From Candidatus Gastranaerophilales bacterium (GTDB lineage: Bacteria; Cyanobacteriota; Vampirovibrionia; Gastranaerophilales; Gastranaerophilaceae): a stretch of 22,198 nt of DNA. The stretch is from assembly GCA_900768915.1 (NCBI GenBank), contig CAAGEQ010000015.1:1-22198 (forward strand), given 5' to 3'. The translations under genes were made by a program, and so were the position numbers. The notes beneath the pieces were generated by a model. That model searched no databases and was not told where the DNA came from. It was given only the letters and a program-made list of their open reading frames with translations. Of this stretch, positions 8,367 through 16,808 are shown one piece after another. Position 1 is the first letter of the stretch. Every line of letters starts with the position of its first letter.

Positions 8367-9770
8367 ATGACTATGGGTAGAGAGAAAACAGTAAAGGCTC
8401 CTATTGTTGAAGCCTTAGAAAAAGCATATAAAAAAGGTTCATATCATTTTCATATTCCTGGACATACAAGAGGTAAAGGAATTTATAAACCATTTAAAGA
8501 TTTTATGGGTGAAAAATTTTTCAAATGTGATATGACAGATGAATTTGATGGAATCGGCACATTAAATCCACCAACAGGACCGATAAAAGAAGCCGAAGAA
8601 TTATGTGCAGAACTTTTTGGGGCTCAAAAATCTCTATTCTTATTAAATGGTTCAACTGTTGGTAATATCTCTATTGCAATGGCACTAAGTTTACAAGGTA
8701 AAAAAATTATTGTTAATAGAAACTGTCACCGTTCAGTATTAACAGGCATGATTATATCAGGAGCAGAACCTCTTTGGGTTATTCCTGAAAAACTTGATGA
8801 ATGGTCACTATGGGGAAGAATTAGACCAGAAGATATTGAACATCTTCTAAAAACGCATAATGATGTTGAAATGGTTTGGTTAACAAACCCAACATACGAG
8901 GGTGTTATTTCTGATATAAAAACAATTGCTCAAATCTGCAAAAAATATAATGTTCCACTTGTAGTAGATGAAGCACATGGAACATTATGGAAATTTAATA
9001 AAGAGTTACCAACACCAGCATTAGAATATGGTGCAGATATTGTTGTTCAATCTTTCCACAAAACTGGTGGAAGCATGTCACAAACATCGGTATTACATAT
9101 TTCAAAAACTACAAAACTTGATGTTGAGGCACTTGTTCACTCTTTAAGACTTCTACAAACAACAAGTCCATCTATCATATTGTTAGCAGGACTTGATGCT
9201 GCTAGAGCAAACCTTGAAACAGAAGAAGGTCTATCTAATATACAATCTGCTATTGATAATGCAAAATATTTCACAAGCAGAATTGATAAATTAGAACATA
9301 TTCATCAATTAAAACAAGATATTTGTGACGCAACAAAAATATTTATCAAAGCAGATGGTCTATCTGGCACACAACTAGAAACGATATTAGAAGAAGATTA
9401 CAATGTTGAAGTTGAAGCAGCATCAGATAGAGGCATTTTATTATTATCTAACATTGGTAACGAACAAAAAGAATTTGAATATTTAGCAAATGTATTGGAA
9501 GAAATAAATAACAACGATTATTCAAAACGTTTTGCAAAAGAACAAAAGAAACACATGCCAATGCTAATTCCAGAAATCAAAATGAATTTAAGAACTGCTT
9601 TTTATGCAGAAAAAGAAGAAATTAAGAAAGAAAATGCTATTGGTAGAATTTCTGCAGAAGTAATAGCAGAATGCCCTCCGGGGATTGCAATTTTACTCCC
9701 TGGTGAAATCATCACAAAAGAACATCTTCCATATTTAGAAGATTATGACGTTTTAGAAGTAGTTAAATAA
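8367..9770 (+). CDS. Orn/Lys/Arg decarboxylase family PLP enzyme (probable arginine decarboxylase)
   Basis: A 467-residue fold-type I PLP enzyme of the short Bacillus SpeA/YaaO and cyanobacterial class, which decarboxylates arginine, lysine or ornithine for polyamine synthesis. Visible hallmarks are the N-terminal FHIPGHTRGKG, NGSTVGN in the cofactor phosphate-binding region, Asp201 in VVDEAHG, which would contact the PLP pyridine nitrogen, and the Schiff-base lysine Lys232 in QSFHKTGG. The C-terminal domain has AECPPGIAILLPGE. Family members usually have HKTL after the lysine; here it is HKTGG. Substrate cannot be decided from sequence, though this length class is most often arginine decarboxylase. 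Two starts are possible, the ATG at 8367 or the ATG at 8373; neither has a ribosome binding site, and the TATAAT spacing favours 8373. The gene converges on rnhA with one base between stops and no terminator. Confidence 0.88.
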   Translation: MTMGREKTVKAPIVEALEKAYKKGSYHFHIPGHTRGKGIYKPFKDFMGEKFFKCDMTDEFDGIGTLNPPTGPIKEAEELCAELFGAQKSLFLLNGSTVGNISIAMALSLQGKKIIVNRNCHRSVLTGMIISGAEPLWVIPEKLDEWSLWGRIRPEDIEHLLKTHNDVEMVWLTNPTYEGVISDIKTIAQICKKYNVPLVVDEAHGTLWKFNKELPTPALEYGADIVVQSFHKTGGSMSQTSVLHISKTTKLDVEALVHSLRLLQTTSPSIILLAGLDAARANLETEEGLSNIQSAIDNAKYFTSRIDKLEHIHQLKQDICDATKIFIKADGLSGTQLETILEEDYNVEVEAASDRGILLLSNIGNEQKEFEYLANVLEEINNNDYSKRFAKEQKKHMPMLIPEIKMNLRTAFYAEKEEIKKENAIGRISAEVIAECPPGIAILLPGEIITKEHLPYLEDYDVLEVVK

Positions 9771-9771
9771 A

Positions 9772-10281
9772 TTAAATATCACCAGAATTAAAACCTGAAT
9801 CTATTTGCAAGTTTTCGGAGTTATACGCAGAAACAGCCAACTCATCACATCTTTCATTAAACTCATGCCCGTTATGACCTTTAACCCAAACAAGACCAAT
9901 ATCATGTGGTTTCATTGCTTCTATTAAACGTTTCCACAAATCAACATTTTTAACAGGTTTTTTAGATGCAGTTTTCCAACCTTTGGCTATCCAATTATCA
10001 AGCCATTTTTTCTCTAATGCATCTATTAAATACTTGCTATCAGAACATAATGTAACGTTACATGGTTTCTTTAAACATTCCAAAGCGACAACAGCACCTA
10101 ATATTTCCATTCGATTATTCGTTGTTTTTTCAAACCCTTCTGAAAGTTCCTTTGTAACAAATTCACCATTATTAGTCTTATATCTAAGTACAGCACCATA
10201 GCCACCTTTACCTGGATTACCACTGCACGCACCGTCTGTATATACCTCAACACAAGGCTTTTTATTCTCTTCTTTATTCAT
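9772..10281 (-). CDS. rnhA: Ribonuclease HI
   Basis: Cleaves the RNA strand of RNA-DNA hybrids, removing primers and R-loops. The protein is 169 residues, close to the usual 155, and all four catalytic acids of the DEDD site are present: Asp16 in YTDGACSGNPG, Glu59 in NNRMEILGA, Asp81 in CSDSKY and Asp146 in NERCDELA. The conserved KGHNGHEFNE loop is intact. The C-terminus extends about 20 residues beyond the last catalytic Asp. The chosen start is the ATG at 10281; a GTG two codons upstream (10287) is possible. The ribosome binding site is weak, and TATGAT lies nine bases before the ATG. It is transcribed toward the decarboxylase gene, and the two stop codons are one base apart. Confidence 0.95.
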   Translation of the reverse strand: MNKEENKKPCVEVYTDGACSGNPGKGGYGAVLRYKTNNGEFVTKELSEGFEKTTNNRMEILGAVVALECLKKPCNVTLCSDSKYLIDALEKKWLDNWIAKGWKTASKKPVKNVDLWKRLIEAMKPHDIGLVWVKGHNGHEFNERCDELAVSAYNSENLQIDSGFNSGDI

Positions 10282-10424
10282 AACCACTCTATCATACCCA
10301 TAAATCTATCAAAAATAACACTTTGTTAACTTTTGTAAATTAAATAAAAATTTATTAGCAAAAAATAATTTTCACCAACATTGAAAAAACAGAAGAGATT
10401 TTATTTTAAGGAGGAAATATAAAT

Positions 10425-11255
10425 ATGAGTATTAAAACTTATTTAAAAGCAGCAGCAGTAGCACTACCTTTAATGTTTAGTGGTGCTTCAAAAGCAACAG
10501 CACAATCAGCACAAGGTGTTATGAAATCAGCAGAAAAAGTTATCACAGCAAGTGATACATTAAAAGCAATGGATCAAAAAGCAGCTGATGCACGTACATT
10601 ATTGCTAAAAAGATATAAAGGACACTTCCAAGGTAGTGTTAAAGATGGTAAAATCGCTAACGGAACATTAAACTACCAAGAAAAAGGACATTCAGTACCT
10701 GTAGCAAGTTTAGTATCTAATAACAAAACTGCTAATACTACATTGGCAGTAGATGGTTCATTTATAAATGCTAAAAACTTACCATCAACTGGTTACAAAT
10801 TAAGTGGTTCAGCAGAAAAAGGAAATGATGCATTTGATGCATCAGCAATCTTGGCTCGTGGAAACGGTCAACATGCAATTCTTGGTAACGTTGCTTATAC
10901 AAGAAATTTCCCTCTAGCAAAAGATTTAAATGCTACTGGTAAAGCAAGTGTAGAAGGTGTTGCACGTAAAATCAATGGTGGCGACTCTTACGGTACAGTT
11001 GCTCCACAACTTGCAACTGGTTTAAAATACCAACACACATTTGAAGGTGGTGCAAGAGTTGGTGTTAAAGGTGAAGTTGGCGGTGCATTACCATTCAACG
11101 TAAAATCTGAAACATTAAAGAGTGTTGACAAGGCACAATTCGTTGCTAATGCTGAAGTAGAAGCAGGTTACAAAAATGTTTCAGCATTCGTAAACGGTGG
11201 TAAAGATGCTATCATGGGTAACAACATTGGTGGCGGTGTAAGAATCAGATTCTAA
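10425..11255 (+). CDS. Exported, probable outer-membrane beta-barrel protein
   Basis: A 276-residue protein with a clear signal peptide (TYLKAAAVALPLMFSG) and a likely signal peptidase I cleavage after ATA at residue 26. The mature N-terminal part (27-60) looks helical and charged. From about residue 65 the sequence alternates polar and hydrophobic residues with many Gly, typical of beta strands, and it ends GGGVRIRF. A terminal Phe on an amphipathic strand is the signature recognised by the BAM machinery in diderm bacteria. No family is recognised; a small pore or structural barrel is plausible. The ribosome binding site AAGGAGG is near perfect, ten bases before the ATG, suggesting strong expression. 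It stands alone, with its own terminator after the stop. Confidence 0.72.
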   Translation: MSIKTYLKAAAVALPLMFSGASKATAQSAQGVMKSAEKVITASDTLKAMDQKAADARTLLLKRYKGHFQGSVKDGKIANGTLNYQEKGHSVPVASLVSNNKTANTTLAVDGSFINAKNLPSTGYKLSGSAEKGNDAFDASAILARGNGQHAILGNVAYTRNFPLAKDLNATGKASVEGVARKINGGDSYGTVAPQLATGLKYQHTFEGGARVGVKGEVGGALPFNVKSETLKSVDKAQFVANAEVEAGYKNVSAFVNGGKDAIMGNNIGGGVRIRF

Positions 11256-11281
11256 TCACACTAAAATAATATATAACGAAG

Positions 11282-11318
11282 AAAAAGACGGTTTTTAAAT
11301 TTAAAAATCGTCTTTTTT
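11282..11318 (+). terminator. Rho-independent terminator after the barrel protein gene
   Basis: Stem AAAAAGACG (11282-11290) pairs with CGTCTTTTT (11309-11317). The AT-rich interior can also fold, lengthening the stem with one mismatch. Six T residues end the right arm, about 30 bases after the stop codon. Confidence 0.8.
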
Positions 11319-11421
11319 GTTATTTTAAATTATGAAATATTACTGTTTTTAGTGCATTGATTTGATTTAATATTATATTTTTGTTAGCATGAACTTGTTA
11401 GATTTATGAGGGGGATAAAAC

Positions 11422-12231
11422 ATGGATTTAATGAATGGTAAAAAAGGTGTTATATTTGGAGTTTCAAATACACATGGTATAGCATACGGTATCGCTAAAC
11501 AATTACACGATGCTGGTGCAGATATTGCATTCACTTATGCTGGTGAAGCAATGGAAAAAAGAGTAAGACCAATCGCTGAAGGTTTCGGTGCAAAAATAAT
11601 TATGAGTTGCGACGTAACTAAAGAAGATGAAGTTAAAGCAGTTTTTGATGCTTGCGAAAAAGAATATGGAAAAATTGATTTCGTAGTTCACGCAGTAGCA
11701 TTTGCCAAAAAAGAAGATTTGATGGGTAAATTCATCAATACTTCTCTTGAAGGTTGGAACACAGCAATGGGTGTAAGTGCATATTCTCTAGTTACAATTT
11801 GTAGAAATGCTCAACCTATTATGAACGAAGGTGGTTCAGTATTAGCATTAACTTATCTAGGTTCTCAATACGTTGTATCTAACTACAATGTAATGGGTGT
11901 TGCTAAAGCAGCATTAGAATCTTCAATGAGATATTTGGCTATGGATATGGGTGAACACGGTGTTCGTGTAAACTGTATTTCAGCAGGTGCAGTTAAAACA
12001 TTAGCGGCTATGGGTATTAGCGGATTCCCAAGAATGCTTAAAGCAGCAGTTGCGAAAGCACCTCTTAAGAGAAATGTTACACTTGAAGATGTTGGTAGAG
12101 CAGGTTTATACTTGGCTTCTGATTTATCAAGTGGTACAACTGGTCAAGTTTTATACTGTGACTGTGGTTGTCATGCCGTTTACGGTTCTTCTCAAGAAAT
12201 GGAAATCATTTCTGAAAACATCAAGTTATAA
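11422..12231 (+). CDS. fabI: Enoyl-[acyl-carrier-protein] reductase (NADH)
   Basis: Carries out the last reduction of each fatty-acid elongation cycle in the cytosol. The protein is 269 residues. The Rossmann motif GVSNTHGIAYGIA spans residues 13-25. The catalytic residues align with E. coli FabI: Tyr145, Tyr155 (NYNVMG) and Lys162, giving the Y-x6-K pattern of this family rather than the Y-x3-K of FabG. The closing motif, usually Asp-Gly-Gly-Tyr or similar, here reads YCDCGCHAVYG with Cys246, Cys248 and Cys250, which is unusual. The start is the ATG at 11422 with GAGGGGG eight bases upstream; an ATG three codons in is less likely. No strong promoter was identified in the 100 bases upstream. 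A terminator follows. Confidence 0.94.
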   Translation: MDLMNGKKGVIFGVSNTHGIAYGIAKQLHDAGADIAFTYAGEAMEKRVRPIAEGFGAKIIMSCDVTKEDEVKAVFDACEKEYGKIDFVVHAVAFAKKEDLMGKFINTSLEGWNTAMGVSAYSLVTICRNAQPIMNEGGSVLALTYLGSQYVVSNYNVMGVAKAALESSMRYLAMDMGEHGVRVNCISAGAVKTLAAMGISGFPRMLKAAVAKAPLKRNVTLEDVGRAGLYLASDLSSGTTGQVLYCDCGCHAVYGSSQEMEIISENIKL

Positions 12232-12237
12232 ATTTTA

Positions 12238-12275
12238 TAAAAGAGTCGGTATAATGCCGACTCTTTATAATTATT
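12238..12275 (+). terminator. Terminator hairpin after fabI
   Basis: A perfect 10-bp stem, AAAGAGTCGG (12240-12249) with CCGACTCTTT (12257-12266), closes a 7-base loop and starts nine bases after the fabI stop. The tail TATAATTATTA has few consecutive T residues, so efficiency may be moderate. Confidence 0.65.
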
Positions 12276-12347
12276 ATGACTGATAAACACAATTTAACAT
12301 TATATTCAGACTATTACTTACACAAAAAGCGAGATATGAAAGGTTAA
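12276..12347 (+). other. Possible 23-codon upstream reading frame before pgi
   Basis: ATG at 12276 opens a 23-codon frame (beginning MTDKHNLTLY) that stops with TAA at 12345-12347, three bases before the pgi ATG. Its last codons contain the pgi ribosome binding site AAAGG. No ribosome binding site precedes it, so translation is doubtful. If it is translated, it could couple to pgi. Confidence 0.2.
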
Positions 12348-12350
12348 GCG

Positions 12351-13739
12351 ATGATTAAACTCAACTATAAAGACACTGATGCAAGCATTATAGGTGAAAA
12401 AAATGGATTGAATCTTGAACAAGAATTTGAAAACTACAAAGATACAATCAAAAACATCATTGCTAGTCTGAACCAAAGAAAAGATAAACCTGGACAATGG
12501 TTACAATGGATGAATCTTGGATATAATGAAGAAACTGTTTGGTATGTAAAAGAATTTGCATCTATGGTTGAAGGTAGATTTGATAATATCCTAGTATTGG
12601 GTATTGGTGGTTCTGCATTAGGTGGAATTGCTGTTACAGAAGCATTATTAAAACCATATTGGAATTTATTAACCCCTGAACAAAGAAAAGGTTTACCAAG
12701 AATATTTTTCTTGGATAATATTGATCCTGATTGCATTGAAGGTCTATTAGAAGTACTTGATTTAAAAAGAACATTAGTAAATGTAATAACAAAATCAGGC
12801 TCAACAGCAGAAACAATGTCACAATATATGATTGTGAAAAACTTATTAGAAAAAGAATTAGGTGATGATTACAGAAAAAATATCGTTGCGACAACTGACA
12901 AACAAACTGGTGTACTTAGACAATTAGCAGACCAAGAAGGATACAAAACATTTGTAGTACCTGATGATGTTGGTGGTAGATTCTCAGTATTTTCTGCAGT
13001 TGGTCTTGTTCCATTTGCTCTTGTGGGAATTAATATTGATGAACTTATGCAAGGTATCAAAGATATGGATCTTGCACTAAAAAATACAGATATTAGAGAA
13101 AATATTGCAGCACAAAATGCACTTATTCATTATTTAATGGATACAAAAAAGGGTAAAAACTTATCAGTTATGATGCCTTATTCATCAAGACTAAAATATG
13201 TTTCTGATTGGTATGTTCAATTATGGGCAGAATCATTAGGAAAAGAAACTAATAACAATGGTGAAAAAGTAAATGTTGGACCAACACCTATAAAGGCAGT
13301 TGGAGCAACTGACCAACACTCACAAATCCAATTATATAATGAAGGTCCAAATGATAAAGTTATAAACTTTATTAGAGTAGAAAAATTTGACAAAACATTA
13401 GAAATTCCAAAAATCTTTGAATACACAGGTATAGGTTATTTGGGTGGAAAAACTATCAATGATTTGATAAATGCTGAAGCAGATTCAACAAGAGTAGCAT
13501 TATCAGATTACCAACGACCAACAATAACAATTACATTGCCTAAAATCAATGAATATAATATTGCACAATTATTATATATGTTGGAAGTTCAAACAGCAAT
13601 TGCTGGTGAATTGTATAATATCAATACATTTAATCAACCTGGTGTTGAACAAGCAAAAAATTATACATACGCATTGATGGGACGTTCCGGATATGAAGAT
13701 TCCGCAGCCCAAATCCAAAACAAAATGGCTACTGTGTAA
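12351..13739 (+). CDS. pgi: Glucose-6-phosphate isomerase
   Basis: Interconverts glucose 6-phosphate and fructose 6-phosphate at the top of glycolysis; cytosolic. The protein is 462 residues, matching the short form seen in Firmicutes, Thermotoga and cyanobacteria rather than the 550-residue enterobacterial form. SIS-domain phosphate-binding motifs are intact: GIGGSALGG at residues 84-92 and TKSGSTAET with SGST at 149-152. The family signature region GGRFSVFSAVGLVP, the active-site ESLGKE segment, and VEQAKNY with the C-terminal catalytic Lys are all present. The start ATG has AAAGG about seven bases upstream. It follows the fabI terminator and a possible 23-codon upstream frame, and ends at a strong bidirectional terminator. 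Confidence 0.96.
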   Translation: MIKLNYKDTDASIIGEKNGLNLEQEFENYKDTIKNIIASLNQRKDKPGQWLQWMNLGYNEETVWYVKEFASMVEGRFDNILVLGIGGSALGGIAVTEALLKPYWNLLTPEQRKGLPRIFFLDNIDPDCIEGLLEVLDLKRTLVNVITKSGSTAETMSQYMIVKNLLEKELGDDYRKNIVATTDKQTGVLRQLADQEGYKTFVVPDDVGGRFSVFSAVGLVPFALVGINIDELMQGIKDMDLALKNTDIRENIAAQNALIHYLMDTKKGKNLSVMMPYSSRLKYVSDWYVQLWAESLGKETNNNGEKVNVGPTPIKAVGATDQHSQIQLYNEGPNDKVINFIRVEKFDKTLEIPKIFEYTGIGYLGGKTINDLINAEADSTRVALSDYQRPTITITLPKINEYNIAQLLYMLEVQTAIAGELYNINTFNQPGVEQAKNYTYALMGRSGYEDSAAQIQNKMATV

Positions 13740-13759
13740 GATTAAAAAATTTTATTGAA

Positions 13760-13793
13760 AACAAAAAAGCACTCTAATGAGTGCTTTTTTGTT
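13760..13793. terminator. Bidirectional Rho-independent terminator between pgi and the downstream convergent gene
   Basis: A 15-bp perfect stem (13760-13774 with 13779-13793) around a 4-base TAAT loop. The GC core GCACTC is flanked by runs of A on the left and T on the right, so it works on either strand. It lies 20 bases after the pgi stop and 5 bases after the stop of the convergent gene. Confidence 0.88.
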
Positions 13794-13798
13794 TTATT

Positions 13799-15148
13799 TT
13801 ATTTTCTATGAGCCAATTCACTAAGTTTTTTACTCAATTCATCAGCCGTCCTAAACTGTCCGTTGATAGTCACTCCTAACAGTTGTCCATTTTCAAATTT
13901 TGGAACTGCATTCTGTTTAACTAAATAACCTCCAAATTCATTACCATAACGTTCTAACAACCTTGTCTTTGCTTTAGAATTTGTTATATATTTATTTTTA
14001 CCTTTTGTACTTGTTGCAATCAAATTTTCGGTTGAACCATCTTCTTTTATTATAAATCGATGTTTTTCACCATTACTATCTTTATAGATTACAATTTCTT
14101 GTTTTTCACCATTAACTTCTCTTTGCAAGAATTTTGCACCTAAACCTTCAAAAGTATTACGTACAGATGAAGCATTCCCATTATTTTTAGGTACTTCTAT
14201 TTTTACATTATCTGAAATTTTTATATCTGGAACAATCTTTTTCATTGGTTTTTGTTGTGCTGTAATAACAACTTCATTTATTTGATGAGTTACAATTTTT
14301 GCCATACGTTTTCCATCGAAATAATAAGTATCACCTGAATTACCATTCTTCAATTTTAATTCACCATTATATAAACGCTCATACGTTTTTCCTTGAAATG
14401 TAATTTCATCTATATTACTATTATCACGTTCTAAATTTCCATCAGAAGTAAGTGAATAAATTTTTTGTTTACCATTTTTATCTATTACAGGTTTATTATC
14501 ACGCATTTCAATATATTGACCACTTTGTTTATCTTTAACATAAGTAAACGTTTTACCTGATTTTTTACTTCTTACAGATAAAGACTGTATATTACCATTA
14601 TCATCTTTATTTACAGTAACATCACCAGTAATTCCATTACTTTGATTATATTCATTAGAAATTTTAATATCCTTATTAGTTTCTAATTTTTGTTCTCTTG
14701 CAATTTCATCTTTTGCCTCATTTACACTATCTAGCCAAGATCTTTGAATTGCATCTATTGTATCATTAACATTTTTAACGAAATTAGCATCTGCAGTATC
14801 AACACTAGATTTATTAGATGTATCATAAGATTGAGATTTGATATTAGCCTTATGTTCAACACAAGCATCAAAAAACTGTTTAAAATTCTTACCAAGTTTC
14901 TTCAAAACATTTTCTTCAACAGTTTGTTCAGTATATTTACTATCAATAAAACCTTTTGCTGACGAATCTTCCCTATGATTAATTACACCGTCTTTTGTAT
15001 CATCATATTGAGAATAAAAAACAGAATTAGGTGTTGTATCATTATTAACTTCACCTGTTTATGGTTTAGATTCTTTCTGTTGGGAATTAATAACACGACC
15101 AGTATCCATATTTGGATATAACATACTCGCATCTGTTGAACCAGGCAT
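13799..15148 (-). pseudogene. Hypothetical Asn/Lys-rich protein gene interrupted by one in-frame TAA
   Basis: The intact part of the frame runs from just after a TAA at 15059-15061 to the stop at 13799, about 419 codons. The same frame continues upstream for 29 more codons to an ATG at 15148 that has a good ribosome binding site (GGAGAG then TTTT). Restoring the stop would give a 449-residue protein starting MPGSTDASMLYP. After the stop there is no in-frame ATG with a ribosome binding site; the first possible start is a TTG at 14905, which would give 368 residues. The protein has no signal peptide or membrane segment. Residues 60-170 look helical and charged, then come short beta-type units rich in Gly, Asn and Lys (KTFTYVKDKQSGQYIEM, GKTYERLYNGELKLKNG). 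No family is recognised. It is either a recent pseudogene, a polymorphic or misread base, or a read-through gene. Confidence 0.7.
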
Positions 15149-15173
15149 AAAACTCTCCATATTTGCTATCTTA

Positions 15174-15201
15174 CATATATAAAGTTATAAAATTTTATCA
15201 A
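15174..15201 (-). promoter_or_regulatory. Candidate promoter of the interrupted gene
   Basis: On the minus strand TTGATA (complement at 15196-15201) and TATATG (complement at 15174-15179) are 16 bases apart. Transcription would start about 20 bases before the ATG at 15148. This supports 15148, not the internal TTG at 14905, as the original start. Confidence 0.45.
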
Positions 15202-15284
15202 ATTTCATAAAATAAAAATTATGTAACAATAGTTTATATTACTAAATATACCCAACAAAATGTTTCAAACTTTATTTTTTTTAT

Positions 15285-15290
15285 TATAAT
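15285..15290 (+). promoter_or_regulatory. -10 box seven bases before the small exported protein start
   Basis: A perfect TATAAT is followed by seven bases and the ATG at 15298. No Shine-Dalgarno is present. The -35 region (TTTCAA, 17 bases upstream) is weak. The spacing predicts a transcript beginning at or beside the A of the start codon. Confidence 0.4.
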
Positions 15291-15297
15291 AAACTAT

Positions 15298-15786
15298 ATG
15301 AAGAAACTTATTTTATTATTATTTTTTATAATTGTATCAACATTTTCTATAGCAAGTGCTGTTATGATACAAGCAGGTGTATCAGTTGAACGTGTACCTA
15401 ACGCATTTTTCGGAACTTGGCAAATAGAAGCACAGTTAGAAAAAACATCAAATTATTCAGTATTCAAACCAAGAAGTACTGACCTATGGAACTTATCCAG
15501 ACTTGGTAACGTCATTACATTAGAAAATCCTTTTACAAAGGCAAAAGCACAAATTCAAGTGAGTCAGGTTGAGGGTAATGTCATCGTGTTTACAAAAACA
15601 TCAAGTTATGATAACAAAGTTTTAAAAGATGTTGTAACCATTAGGCTTAATGGTGATACATTCGCTGGTTACAATGATATCGTATTTGAAACAAGATCAC
15701 TTTACGATGGACACATACTCAAATCAGACAAAGCAAAATACTTTATAAAAGGTAAAAAAATTGCAGGAATGTCTGTTATCAAATAG
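15298..15786 (+). CDS. Small exported beta-rich protein of unknown function
   Basis: A 162-residue protein with a signal peptide (KKLILLLFFIIVSTFSI) and probable cleavage after ASA at residue 21. The mature part, about 141 residues, is predicted by eye to be mostly beta strand, beginning with FFGTWQIEAQLEKT, a Gly-x-Trp motif that recalls lipocalin-like calycins, though that is only a resemblance. There is no lipobox cysteine, so it is likely periplasmic or secreted. The start has no ribosome binding site but has TATAAT seven bases upstream. Its TAG stop is 15 bases before the trxB ATG, and the trxB ribosome binding site lies in between, so the two are probably one transcript. No known function. 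Confidence 0.75.
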   Translation: MKKLILLLFFIIVSTFSIASAVMIQAGVSVERVPNAFFGTWQIEAQLEKTSNYSVFKPRSTDLWNLSRLGNVITLENPFTKAKAQIQVSQVEGNVIVFTKTSSYDNKVLKDVVTIRLNGDTFAGYNDIVFETRSLYDGHILKSDKAKYFIKGKKIAGMSVIK

Positions 15787-15801
15787 TTGTGTGGAGGAGA
15801 G

Positions 15802-16743
15802 ATGAGTAAGATTTACGAGTATGACACCATAATTTTAGGTGGGGGACCAGCAGGATTATCTGCCGGAATATACGCAGCGAGAAGTAACACTAAAACAGCA
15901 ATATTGGATATTAGCATGCTTGGTGGACAACCTTCAAACTATTTAGAACTAGAAAATTATCCAGGATTCCCAATCATAGGTGGATATGATTTAATGGAAA
16001 AATTTGAAGAACACGCAGACAAATTCGGTGTTGAAAAATTTCCTATGCAAGAAATTAAATCAATCAATCTAATGCAAACACCCAAAATAATCGAAACTCT
16101 TGACGCAACATTTAAAGCAAAAGCAGTTATTATCGCTTGTGGTGCAAAACCTAAAAAACTAAATATTAAAGGCGAAGAAGAATTCATAGGAAGAGGAGTT
16201 AGTTATTGTGCCGTATGTGATGGAGCATTTTATCAAGATAAAACCGTTGCAGTTGTTGGTGGTGGAAATGCCGCCATAGAAGAAGCAATATACTTAACTA
16301 AATTTGCAAAAAAAGCCTATGTGATTCACAGAAGGAACGAACTTCGTGCTGATAAAATTGTCCAAGAACGAGCAAAGAAAAATAAAAAATTAGAATTTAT
16401 TTTTGACACAGTTGTTGAAGAAATAATAGGAAACGATGTTGTTAACAAATTAAAAATTAAAAACGTTAAAACTAATGAAACAGCAATACTAGAAACTGAC
16501 GGCATATTTCCATATATAGGAATAACTCCAAATATTTCAGCAATAAATGGACAAGTTCAGCAAGATGAAAATGGATTCATAATAACAGATGAAACAATGA
16601 AAACTTCTATTGACGGAGTTTATGCAGTAGGTGATGTTCGAAAGACACCACTTCGTCAAGTTATTACTGCTGCATCTGATGGTGCTATCGGGGCAGTATA
16701 TGCAGAAAAATACATTGAATCATTAGAAAAAGTTTTAGTATAA
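15802..16743 (+). CDS. trxB: Thioredoxin-disulfide reductase family flavoprotein
   Basis: Transfers electrons from NADPH through FAD and a redox-active disulfide to thioredoxin. The protein is 313 residues, typical of the low-molecular-weight bacterial class. The FAD-binding GGGPAG is at residues 13-18, the catalytic CAVC pair is Cys136 and Cys139, the NADPH-binding GGGNAA is at 153-158, followed by the HRRNE motif that favours NADPH, and the second FAD motif YAVGDVR is near the C-terminus. The start is the ATG at 15802, with GGAGG four bases upstream; the open frame begins five codons earlier at a TTG that abuts the preceding stop. It is probably co-transcribed with the small exported protein and is closed by a terminator. 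Confidence 0.93.
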   Translation: MSKIYEYDTIILGGGPAGLSAGIYAARSNTKTAILDISMLGGQPSNYLELENYPGFPIIGGYDLMEKFEEHADKFGVEKFPMQEIKSINLMQTPKIIETLDATFKAKAVIIACGAKPKKLNIKGEEEFIGRGVSYCAVCDGAFYQDKTVAVVGGGNAAIEEAIYLTKFAKKAYVIHRRNELRADKIVQERAKKNKKLEFIFDTVVEEIIGNDVVNKLKIKNVKTNETAILETDGIFPYIGITPNISAINGQVQQDENGFIITDETMKTSIDGVYAVGDVRKTPLRQVITAASDGAIGAVYAEKYIESLEKVLV

Positions 16744-16765
16744 ATACTTATACTCTATATCAATA

Positions 16766-16796
16766 AAGGCGAATACAACATTCGCCTTATTTTTAT
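16766..16796 (+). terminator. Rho-independent terminator after trxB
   Basis: A perfect 9-bp stem, AAGGCGAAT (16766-16774) with ATTCGCCTT (16780-16788), encloses the loop ACAAC and is followed by ATTTTTAT, about 23 bases after the trxB stop. Confidence 0.82.
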
Positions 16797-16808
16797 ACAA
16801 AAAAATAA

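Noticed and set aside
12050..12283. Plus-strand frame overlapping the fabI end
   Set aside because: It is an out-of-frame shadow of fabI, running through the fabI terminator, without similarity.
14255..14285. EVVITAQ in the interrupted gene, resembling a TonB box of SusC-like receptors
   Set aside because: The protein has no barrel, plug domain or signal peptide, so a seven-residue match carries no weight.
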